From NCBI GenBank assembly GCA_973895155.1, contig OZ316891.1, forward strand, positions 3,286,001-3,350,000: a stretch of DNA of 64,000 bases, in the 5' to 3' direction. This document shows, piece after piece, positions 1-10,426 of the stretch. Origin of the DNA: Marsupella aquatica (Eukaryota; Marchantiophyta). The notes beneath the pieces were generated by a model that was given only the letters and a program-made list of their open reading frames with translations, searched no databases and was not told the DNA's origin. Every line of letters starts with the position of its first letter. Position 1 is the stretch's first letter. Position numbers and translations under genes: made by a program.

Positions 1-611
1 TGCGGAGTTCACTCTACCTGTTGGGTTGACATCATGTGTTTTAGAGACTTAAATGTCGTACTAGTGATGTTGAGATATAGATCCCTGGAGGCCGGAAAGC
101 ATATATGAGTTACAGACTTGGGTCACAAGTGCGATTGCAAGCTCAACACTGGTATGGGTACGTGAGGCACCAGCATTTCCACTAAATATATGGTGCGAGG
201 CGATGTTCAGATTAGTCAAATTCGTGCTTTGCGTACCACGAAACCTGAAATTTCTGCAGCCTGTCTGATGTTTTCCTGTCGCTCCCTGGTTCCGGTCACC
301 AGTAATGTTGCCGTTAGGCTGCTTGCTGTCGTTGTTGTTTACTATGGCTCGAGCGGGTATTTGAATGCCTTTTCCGATAATCATGTATGGGAATTCTATC
401 CGTCATGTGCCGAGATATTTTTCTGCCTGAATTCTCGTTTGACCGCGCACACGTAAAATACATCTTTATTTTGGCATTTGTGTCTTCTTCAAGTCATTTT
501 CCAATAACATCTAAACATGCACCACTGCAATTTCGTTGCACACCAGGAACATCTTCTTCCGACGTCATCGCTTGCATTCTCTCCTGTCATTAGCGTGAAT
601 CTGCAAGAAGG
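1..611. other. upstream flank of the MFS gene, no gene seen
   Basis: The open frames here on both strands are short, overlap each other and show no recognisable domain or splice structure. The stretch probably holds the promoter and leader of the transporter that begins at 612, but I see no clear TATA box or other element that I could defend. Confidence 0.5.
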
Positions 612-3162
612 ATGGCTTCGATTCACAGCCAGGGATCCACGGAAAAAGATGTCGCGTTATCAACGTCTATAGTTGTAACACCATCTCAAATTCATGCCAT
701 CAGCAACAGCAGCGACATCGACACAGCATTTAAGTACATTCAAAGTGCGTCGATTGAAGACATCAATGCCTCGACTGTGGACCTTGCAGCATTGCGGAGG
801 AGAATCGACTTACGAATTATGCCAGTTTTGTTCCTTTGCGGTATGGTGCAATTTCTCGACAAAGTCAACATCAACGTACGTCAATCAAATCCATTCGCTT
901 AGATTTACATACGTGACTCGTTCTTCGCAGACGAAATATCAATAACATACAACATCATAGGCCACCTTAAATTTCTTAATTGCGGAGAAAGAACATTACT
1001 CTAACCCACACTTGTGATGCTAGTACGCGGCCGTAATGGGCCTCAATCCCGATCTGCACCTCAGAGGCGATGAGTTCTCAAATGTATCTACTGCTTTCTA
1101 CATCGCATACCTGATCTTCGAAGTGCCAACAGGTAAGCAAATTATGTACTAGCTCACCACCTCAACTCGTTTCTCATTAACTGTTCGAGATCATGCCAAC
1201 TTATTGGATGTCTGGCCATTATTGATGTTACCGCAACAGGCTTGATTCTCCAGAAGCTCCCTGTGGGAAAATGGCTCGGCGGCAACTTGATGGTGTGGGG
1301 CATCGTAACAGCATGCACCGCTGCAACAACCAATTACACTACCCTCCTTGTGGTGAGAATCGTCCTGGGAGTCTGTGAAGCAGCCGTCGTGCCCTGCCTT
1401 TTACTGATCTCGTCGCAATGGTACACACGCAGCGAGCAATTTCCCCGATTCACGTTCTGGTGGTGCGGGCTCGCCTTCGGAAGTACTCTAGGTGGGATCA
1501 TATCGTTTGCGTTCCAGAATGTCGGCCCTGGGGCGAGTCTCGCGGGCTGGAGAATCATGTTCGTTATGCTTGGCGTTGTGACGGTGCTAGTCGGGGCGCT
1601 GGCTGCGTGGACGTTGCCAGACACGCCGATGACCGCGAAGTGGATGGACAAGGTAGAGAAAGTTGCGCTGCTGAACCACGTGAGTGAGAACCGGACGGGA
1701 ATTCAAAACCTTCGCTTCAAGCTGTCGCAAGTAGTGGAGCTGCTCCTCGATGTGCAGATGTGGCTGATCTTCATTATTTCAATCTTGGTACGTTTGTGAC
1801 GCTCCTTGGTGTGACTAAAGCAATCTACCATTGACTTGACGGTATCGTAGGCTCACTTTTAAGCATACGTCGCGCAATCAATTACGTGGCACAAACTGTC
1901 GATTAATTCAAGCTAGATGAGCGCAACGCAACTAAGGTCGTACCGACACAACTCATCTCTCTAGCTACTATCTCTCCCGGAAATGGCTGGTTGACCAGAC
2001 ATGGCGCTTCCAAATCGGACTTTCCTCGTCAAATTGATGTGGAAGTGCTGGACCTACTGCATGTCGACGCCGAGAGATTTGGTTGGAAGATATGTCGACC
2101 GAAACCGAGTTGAAGTCTCGATACTGGGGTTATTTCTTTTTATTGAGTCTCTCCTAGGATTTCTGTACTACTCTTTTCAGTCACGGCCATTAATAGGAAT
2201 GTGGCTCAAAGAACTTTCAAACGAAAACTGCATTTCTTCGTATGCAAATTTGAAACGAATCTTGAAGGAAAAGTAAATCAGTTACGCTCGATAGTTTGGC
2301 TATTGCGGAGCTTATATTTTAACAGACCGGCCAGGTGAAAAGAGATCAAGTAAGCAATCATCCTTTTGGAGAACTTGCAAACCATGAATACCACAGTACG
2401 TACTGACCCCGATACTGACAGTAGTGAGTTCCTTTTCCTGAGTACGAAATTGCCATCTCACCTGATTGACCAAAAATGTTTTGTTCTGACCAACTTTTCT
2501 GTTCTCTTGAACAACAGATCACCATCTCCTCCGGCATCATCCTAAGTTACTCCTCCACCATCATCCGCAACTTCGGGTATACGGCCAAGCATGCCACCCT
2601 GCTTAGCTTGCCATCAGGAGCCGTCTCCCTTCTTGCCAGTATCATCGTTTCCTACGGCTTAACCTATATCACCAAAGGCCACCGCTGGTTGTGGATCGTC
2701 GCCTGCTGCATCTGTGGCATCATAGCGGGTACCCTTCTGTCCTTCTCCCCATCCTCTAACAGGGCAGCCTTGCTGGCAGGCATCTATCTCGTCAACAGCA
2801 TCACACCGTCTGGAATCCTTTTTTATCAGATGGTCATGACGAATGTGGCCGGAAACACTAAACGAAGTTTTGCGAGCGCAATGATTGCAGCGAGTACTGC
2901 CGTGGGGAATATAATTGGCCCACAGACTTTCCGGGCGCAGGACGCCCCCGAGTATCATACTGCAAAAATCGTTTTCCTTGCAACGCAGGCTGCTGCCGGC
3001 ACTTTGACAATCGTGCTCTTCAGTTATTACGTGTGGGCGAATAGGCAGAAAGAGCGTCAACAGAAGAACTTGGTGAGTGAGGGGGTGGAGATCAATTCTC
3101 TGGAGGACACATGGGGAAATCTCACAGATAAGGAAAACGTTGAGTTTAGATACGCTTATTGA
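612..3162 (+). CDS. fungal-type MFS transporter (Dal5/allantoate permease-like)
   Basis: A major facilitator superfamily membrane transporter of the fungal anion:cation symporter group typified by yeast Dal5. Four exons (612-875, 1024-1132, 1240-1787, 2518-3162) join in frame across GT-AG introns of 148, 107 and 730 bp to give 521 residues, the usual length. After about 65 hydrophilic residues, RIDLRIMPVLFLCGMVQF begins helix 1, followed by FLDKVNIN and, across the first intron, YAAVMGL. Exon 3 holds helices 3-6 with RIVLGVCEAAVVPCLLL and the loop PDTPMTAKWM. Exon 4 holds helices 7-12 with NIIGPQTF and DAPEY, strings typical of fungal Dal5 relatives. The start is the first ATG of the frame. 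There are no internal stops or frameshifts. Close resemblance to fungal rather than classical plant transporters suggests old transfer from a fungus followed by intron gain; this is inferred. The substrate (ureides, nicotinate-like anions or small peptides in the family) cannot be read from the sequence. Confidence 0.9.
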
Positions 3163-4910
3163 GATTATGGTACGAGAAGAAATGTCTAGAGGGCTGTGGT
3201 GATTCTACGGCGGTGTAGACCGTGACTTTCGGCGTGAATCAAGAGCTCTATATTGATCTATTTGCTATTATTGAACATACTGATCAATTTTTTGGTCTGA
3301 AATTGACTCGAATTACGGCCTTGGCTCGTTGCTTGAAATGATCGAATGCTACAATGGAAGTCGCTGTGGATGCAGCTCTCTGGGTAGTCTATGCCTTAAT
3401 TCTTTCATAAGAATTAGTTCTATACAGCTGTACGAGACATCACTTCCTAAATTGATAAATTTAGATTCGATCAAATTGAAAAACTTCGATTTGACGTAGG
3501 TTGCTTGCCAGTCGAGCTTGCCAGCCACACCTACGTTCATTACTTAGTGGGAATCCAAGTGTCAAGTCGCGATTCGACGTCACTAACCATCCTGGATAGA
3601 CTTTTCCCCCTCCCCTGTTCCATCGCGGGCCATGGCTTTGGTCCCGGGAGCACCATTTTTTGGCAGGTCACCTCTAAGCCCCCCGCTCGACAAACTCTCG
3701 ACGTTGGCCTGCCCTCTCATGAAACCCCGGTAATTTTTTGGCCCCTCCCAAATTCTCGACGTTTTGCACAGGAAAGATTGTGAATTTTCTCAAATAGAGA
3801 TCTCCAAAAGCGCACGGGGAGATTGAGTGAGGCACAACTTCACTCTCGTCAAGCTCTTCATCGTTTGCACTGCGATGATCCACACAAATCCGAGATCTTC
3901 CATCTATCTTGAATTAAGTTGTCCCCATCAACTACTCTCACTGTTGAACCTTAGAAACCCTTCTTCGATCAAGCAAACCAGGTGAAGTCTAACCAATCCC
4001 TTCTTCATGTTGGCTGTTCACTTACATTTCTTTAGCCGACAAAGATCGATGCGGAACAGAGTCTAAGAGCTGGGAAACTCGACAAATAGTCGTTTTCTAG
4101 ATTGACCTGAACCTTGGAGATCTCTGAAACATCACATTCACATCATGTGCGACAAAGAATATGGTAGGCTTATGAGACTTGGAAAAGTGTGGAAGACCAA
4201 TATGCTCTATTAAATCCAGTTTTGAAATTTATAAGAAAAGATAGTATTTTCAAACCCAAAAAAATAGAATTTCCTGAGAATAAAAAGTATTCTTCCAATA
4301 CATACTGAACCCAATGTTTCTGCCTGTGTATTTTCTTGTACTAGACATTCGTTCAGAGCCGAGACAGTTGTCCAGTCTTTGTATTTTCTATTGCTCATGT
4401 ATATAAAATAGCCGCACTGGACATTAGTTTAGTCTAGTCTTAGTATTTTGTACTACCTGACTTCCTTTCCCCTGTATACTAGGGAACGACTACCCTCTCA
4501 GATACATGTTTTTAAGTGTTTGGATCCCATTACTCTTACTTCATTTTGTTCAGTCATTTAGCAAGTCCTTGGCAAACTGTACCGGCATCGGACCGATCTA
4601 AGGGGCCTGGTCTCTTTTTCTTTTCTGTGTCTGAGATGCAGCCATAGCCATTCAACTGGGACAAAGCCAAACTTCACTTTTTCAATGGACCTCACCTTGC
4701 AATGGGTGAACACTGACCATTTGTGCCCCATAGTTCTTGTCAAGCCGACCTACTTAATTTGTTTGGCCAGCTTCACTAAATTGGTCCTGTTTTGGTTCTG
4801 GAGTTAAAAGATGAGATATGCAGGGTCTCTTCAAGGAATTCTTCTGGCCATCTCAACTGTTGAGTTCATAACTCATATGGTATTCCTTAGTACTGCATGA
4901 GGTACTGTAA
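3163..4910. other. intergenic, no gene seen
   Basis: This is AT-rich spacer after the transporter stop. Short open frames on both strands look random. A TATATAAA string near 4398 could be a TATA box but no coding exon follows it, so I do not call a promoter. Confidence 0.5.
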
Positions 4911-5189
4911 TAGGGTGTCTCAAAGTTTGTTTCACTCGAGAGCAATCCAGGCTGCTGACTTCCAGAAAACAAGTCCAAAAGCTGGATCCTGCATTTTGGG
5001 TAAGAGTAAGCACCAGAGGGGGGGTAACTTTGAGAAGTGTTGTAAAAGCTGTAGAAGTAACAGAAGATCCGAGTTCTGCAGTTCACAAAAAAGCCAGGCA
5101 AAAAAAAGTGCAGTCACAATGTAGTGCAACGCACATTTTGGGTCCACATCGTGCACAGTTCCGCATCTTCTAAAGTCTGAGACACCCTA
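4911..5189. mobile_element. MITE-like element with TA target duplication
   Basis: A 275-bp non-coding segment (4913-5187) has terminal inverted repeats: GGGTGTCTCA at the left and TGAGACACCC at the right, 10 of 10 matching, with partial pairing continuing inward. Each end is flanked by the dinucleotide TA (4911-4912 and 5188-5189). This is the architecture of a non-autonomous Tc1/mariner-class element. No transposase is encoded. The family was not recognised, and the short terminal repeat leaves some chance of coincidence. Confidence 0.55.
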
Positions 5190-6964
5190 GTGTGTCTCAC
5201 ATAAAAATATATGCCGGTTTTGGGTAATATCTACTGTAGCTTTGGTGAAATCTTCCTCAAGTAAATGGTAACCGGCTTGAGAAACTCTCGATTATGACAG
5301 AAACAAACAAGTATCAGGCCATGCACAAACCGGAAAATGTCAGGATCCAATAAGGCTAAGAGCTTCACAATCCGGTTTGCTGAATGACCGATTTGCCGAA
5401 CCTTTTCCTTCAATACCGCTGTTTCGCGGATCCGACCATTTACTGTAGAAGACAATCGTTATTCGTTTCGAAGTTTGAACTGATGTGGTTGTCGATTTGC
5501 TGTTCAAGAAAAGCGATTGAATCCAACCAACGTATTCGGTGTGGTCACGTGGGAGCACAGATTTGGATATGGTCGGGCAATAACTGCTTCCAAAGTTTCT
5601 ACGAGAAAGCTGTGGCTAATGTAGCTTCAATGCAATTTTGAATTTCAAGACAAACAGTGCAGAATGATACAGTGGAGCATCCAGTCCAGTCCCGCAGCGC
5701 AGGATGCTGCTGTAGTCGCGCGGCTTGGTCTGAGTGGCAGAAAGATAAAGTGTGAAAAAGTGGCCGAGTGTTTGTATGCGAGATCGTCATCAGCGTGGGA
5801 ATTTGGGGAGTGGCTGTAAGTTACTAATGATGCTGAGGTTCCCATTCGTCCACGGCATCCATGTGGGTTGCAACTTCCAGCAACCAACATGTTTTGGAGC
5901 ATACAATCATGTGCTGTTATAGAGCTCTCGATTTGGAAAAAAAAAAGCATGCCTCGTGGATCCGAGGCATAAGCAAATAATACCGTCCGTGGGAAGCAAG
6001 AATCGAAGGGACGAACCAAAGTGCCAACCACTAAGAGAGTGAATCAGAGAGAGACACAGGAGAAGAACAGGGCTGTGAAGACCCACCAGATTGCGCGCAT
6101 TAGGCCGTGACTTCGAATACAGCTTTGTTCTCCTCTCTTTGTGGATTGTTTGCTTGGCCCGAAGCGCAGTGCATTCGTTGTTGTTCTCGGAATTGGTAGA
6201 GTGAGGAAGAAGGGCGGACGGACGAGCTGCAGCAAGAACTGGTGCGGAGCGAGGGAAGAAAGAGACGAGGGAGGATGATTTGGTACCGTAGCTGTCAATG
6301 TGAGTTGGTGGGAGAGCAAGACTCGCTGCTTTAGCTGTCGAGGTGGTGGTGGGCTCACCTAAGTGGCTCGGGAGAAACAGATGAGAGTACGAGAAGAAAA
6401 ACAGAGAATCGGGATCGGAAGTTGCTGTGCGAGGGAGAATTGGTGACACGGGGGGAGGAAGGATTACTTAACTCAAGATTTGATAAGCGGAAATGATTAC
6501 TTCTGAATGACTGGAGAAACGGAATTTATGACAGGGGAAAGGAGCAGGGATAGGCTACCAAGAGGAATGCCACATCCTGTGATTGAGTAAAAGGAGATCT
6601 TAAAATGCTGGCATACACGGGATGGTGGTGGTAATGTAGGCAAGAGAAAGAGGATGTTGAAGTGATGACAGTGTTGGGAGACTGCAGGTGTCAGAAATGC
6701 TATTGAGGGGCTCGGCTGAGTGAGGAGCACAGGGTAAGTGATAATAGAAACAGGGATTATTGGAAGATAGGAAGCTGTAATTACGTCTCAAACGGTCCAA
6801 GATCAGGGAGGAGGGGTGAGGATGTGGGGCTCGTATGGAATTGAGGGTTGACAGGTTTGTGCACGAATTTTAAGTGGGCATGGCAACAGATGCGATTAAA
6901 TTTTACCATGCTCTGCAAATAAAACTCGGAAACTTTCTCGGGAGTGGAGGAGCACCACGAGGGG
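5190..6964 (+). other. DET1 upstream and probable 5' leader
   Basis: No exon of a separate gene is recognisable. From about 6030 to 6480 the plus strand is rich in GA tracts, as in many plant 5' leaders. The long minus-strand open frames here (for example 5907-6449) are Ser/Pro/Leu-rich and mirror that purine bias, so I treat them as shadows. Confidence 0.4.
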
Positions 6965-7672
6965 ATGTTGCGGCAGAGTGAGAACATTGTGCATCGGCTC
7001 TTCAATCGGGAAATTACCCGCCCTCGGCCCAACACTCATGTATACTTTCTGTCTTTCCCATTCAATCTTCTTTTCAGCAGTGTTTCTATTTCACTGAAAA
7101 TACGACAATGTTCACTTGCCGATAAGTTCTAATCACGCTGGCTCGCTGAGAGGCAAGTCTTACGGATTGGACTGATTGATGGTTGGTTTGTCTCCTCATG
7201 TCTTTGATTTCTTGAAGCGATTTGTTCCAGTTTCCCCTGGATCCCAGGATTTGTTGTACATAGATTGGGCCGTTGTTCTGTTAAGCTCAAATTTAATAAA
7301 ATTCCTTAGTCCTCACCGGTTTTTAGATTACCTTCACCTTAAGGTATTTCTCTGGGATGTCCTGGATCAGCTCTGTCGTGCATCCACTCTTTTTGGGGTA
7401 GTCTGGGTTGTAATGAAATGGTTCAAAGCTCCTCTAGCTGCCACCAGTTCACCTGAGTTCTTCCCTGGAACTGAAAATTTTGTGCACTCTAGGTTTCACA
7501 GACGTTGCCCAGCAGATATTGGCTAATCAGGTAAGGTTCCACCCCTAATGAGTTTGGTTTTTACTCTCCTGACTTTATGCTCGACAGATTCATCAAGCGA
7601 GGACGTTGTACGAGAATATTGTTCCGAGTCACACCAGCTATGATATTGAATCTCCTGACCAGACTATTCGAA

Positions 7673-7725
7673 AGTTCACTAATGATGGCCAAAGCAGATC
7701 AGAAACTGGCCATCATTAGTGAACT
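7673..7725 (+). repeat. perfect 18-bp inverted repeat inside DET1 exon 2
   Basis: AGTTCACTAATGATGGCC (7673-7690) is followed by a 17-nt loop and its exact reverse complement (7708-7725). The reverse complement of the loop, read after the left arm, encodes QFLICF, which matches the residues expected after DG in DET1. The segment therefore looks like the original coding DNA flipped, with its left flank duplicated. The right arm supplies the two in-frame stops. Confidence 0.9.
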
Positions 7726-9007
7726 CAAGATCTCATTGTATATAGACACAAGTGGCTGAACTTCTGTGTCAAGGGTGAAGATTCTGATCTACTGTGGGAC
7801 TTGCCACCAGAAACAAAAAGATTCGATAGCCACTTTTCTCTGTTGTACACGATTTCTTTGGCTACGGGTACAGAAGCTATCTGTGAGGATTTCTTCCTCT
7901 CTACTGAGAACGGCCTCTATGGCATTTTTGCAACATCAACGTCCCTGTCAATTATATCCCGGCCACAGATGGTGCCGTGCCCGGGGTACCCTCGATTGAG
8001 ACGACAACGATTTTTATTATCAGGTTGGCTATTCAATCACTGTTTGACTAGAGCTTATTTCCGCTATCGTGAGTAGAAATTTAGCTGAGTGGTCCATCTC
8101 CCTGTTATGGGCGTTGTGAAAATGAAATGTTGGACCAGACTTTTGCTGACAGGTTAAGTAGTCTCATCCCCTGGATCCTTGGAATCTCAAGATTTGCTGT
8201 TCATAATCACGTGCTCATTGAAATTGTTGTGGAGATGGAAAGACGTCATCAGTCAATTCCTCCTGCACATTGTGAGGTTTGTTTCTCAGCATCGTCTGGT
8301 TCGTATCTCTCATCATTCCTTGGATTTTTCCGAGCTTTTTGTGGTTGCCTTCGCAGTTTAGCAGAGGGACATATCACCGATGAACGATCTTATCGCGATG
8401 ACTTTATCCACTTGGCCCACAACATGGGGGTCTTCTTGTACGATGATCTGTTGGCAGTTTTATCGATCCGCTTCCAGTGCATCCGAATACTTCAGATTCG
8501 AGAGACAGGGAGGTTTGTCGACGTTCGGACAATTGGAAAACAATGCCGGGAGGACGATGAGCTTGTCCTCAACTCACAAGCCCAGGTACTCTCGTTGCTC
8601 TGATATTTCGCTGTCGCTCCGAGCACCACCCACGAAAATCCGTCTCCTGTTCGCTTGCACTGAACATCGACTTCCTTTTCGATGCAATATCTTGGTCTGC
8701 ACTGCACTTCAGTGCGTTTTATGAGCGTTCTGGATATGGACTTGCCTTTCCCTGGGGGGTTGGTAATGCAGGGTGATCAGTTGAGTCCTTTGGCGAGTAG
8801 ATTTTATCTCTCTGCGCTCAGTGGGGTAGAAAAAATTTGAGGCCTTCTCTGAGTGGATATTATTATATAAGTACCACGGTAACACCACCGATATGTTGCC
8901 GTTGCGTGGGTGATAATCTAAAATGCGGTATGTTGGACTCGATGGAAGTTTAGATTGTGGGTAATTCATTTTGGTGGGGCTAACAGGAAGTCTTATCCGT
9001 TGTGCAG

Positions 9008-10426
9008 GAGGAAGAGTCATATCATAAGCAACAGGCCTCCCTGAGAAAGGCTGGAGGACTTTCCCAGCATGATGCCTCAGTCTCTGGGAAATTCGTCGAG
9101 CAAGGAAAGCCTTGGCCTCCCCTATGGAATCAGAAGCGACGACAGTCAACCACACGCAAGCGAAATGGGAAGCAGGCACTATCGTCTGCTCATGGCACGA
9201 ACGGTGCCGCTTCTGACCTTGGACTACGCTTGGAGAATGGTCATGGTTATGGAGACAGAGCTGATACGGAAGCCAATGGCAATCACAATGATATTCAAGT
9301 AACTGATTTAGATTTGCAGTATGAAAACTATTTCAGACGGTTACTCCCAACTGTGCAGGATACTGCTGTCAACGAAATAGATGGTCACGTGGCCAGTAAT
9401 GGTTATGAATCCACCTTCAACGCACAAGGTGCTATGAATTTGAGTAGACAACGGAGTGGAATAGGACTCCCAGGCTTGAATTCTCGCTCCCTAGCCGCAT
9501 TGAGTAATGGAGGTGGTGACGCACAGCAAAATGATATAGGTAGTGGTCAATTCTCTGCAGAGAGGACAAGAACCCCGCTACAAACTCCTGCATGGAGGCA
9601 TAACAGTGGAGGTGTGGAACTCAGGACTGCAGATGCTACCATTGAGTCTGTCCATAATAGCGTGAGGACTGGTCGAAACTCTGAAGGGTCTACCAGTGAA
9701 AGTGGAGGTCAATACTCATCAGCAGGACCATCCCGTCATAGGCGATCTTACACTAGTACCACTGGATCCAGCTTAGATAGACACACCAGCGGGAGGGGGA
9801 GCTCGTCAGCAAGTACCAGCAGTAGTGTTAGTCGCGATGTTAGCTTCTCGGAAGTGAGTATGACTTACGGTAATGGACGTGCTGGAGCTAATGGATCTGT
9901 CAGTGTCCGTTGCGACATTGTTGAATATGTTGTAAGTAGTCGGATGGAAGCAGCTGGGACGGTAACTACCCAACAGATCCCTTCTGAGGAGCAGTGTCCT
10001 GTACCAAGTAGCTCTTCTCAAGGTCCTAGTGAGAGAGGCCCTAGTGAGAGAAGAAGTTCCGACAGTAATTTGAGGGAGAATGGGCATTCTCATGTGAATA
10101 CACACGAGCCAAACTCAGATGATCGCACCTTACCTTTAAGACCTGCAGGGAGGAGTTACTCATTCACAAACAGGGCTGATGGTCAAATCGGGGCTGCGAG
10201 GCTAGCACAAATATCTGTTAGGGAGGGTAACAACGATGGGAACAGAGGCAGGCCTCCACGTGATGGTGGAAATGGTGCAGATGGCACGGTACAAAGGAAT
10301 CGTCCAATTGACGATTTGGCCACTGACAGAAATGAAGGAGGAACACATATGTTGGGTGGAATCAAACAACGGCTGCTCTCGTTCATTTACCAGATTATTG
10401 TGAATGAAGAAATCAGCCCCCTCGCC
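9008..10426 (+). other. giant low-complexity exon of DET1
   Basis: This 1419-nt exon keeps one reading frame for 473 codons. Only its end (GGIKQRLLSFIY onward) is conserved DET1; the rest is hydrophilic, rich in Ser, Gly, Asn, Arg and Thr, with runs such as SSASTSSSVSRD and the direct repeat GPSERGPSERR. It is probably disordered. It replaces the short linker found in flowering-plant DET1. Confidence 0.75.

Noticed and set aside
2001-2276. 91-codon frame inside the third intron of the transporter
   Set aside because: The flanking exons align to the MFS family with no missing residues, so nothing is needed between them; the frame has no transporter motif.
5907-6449. 180-codon minus-strand frame upstream of DET1
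   Set aside because: Its Ser/Leu/Pro-rich composition mirrors a purine-rich plus-strand leader, and no splice structure or domain is visible.
7490-7530. An alternative first DET1 exon encoding FTDVAQQILANQ
   Set aside because: It would need a 57-bp intron and lacks an ATG, while 6965-7039 encodes ENIVHRLFNREI, matches DET1 and joins exon 2 in phase.
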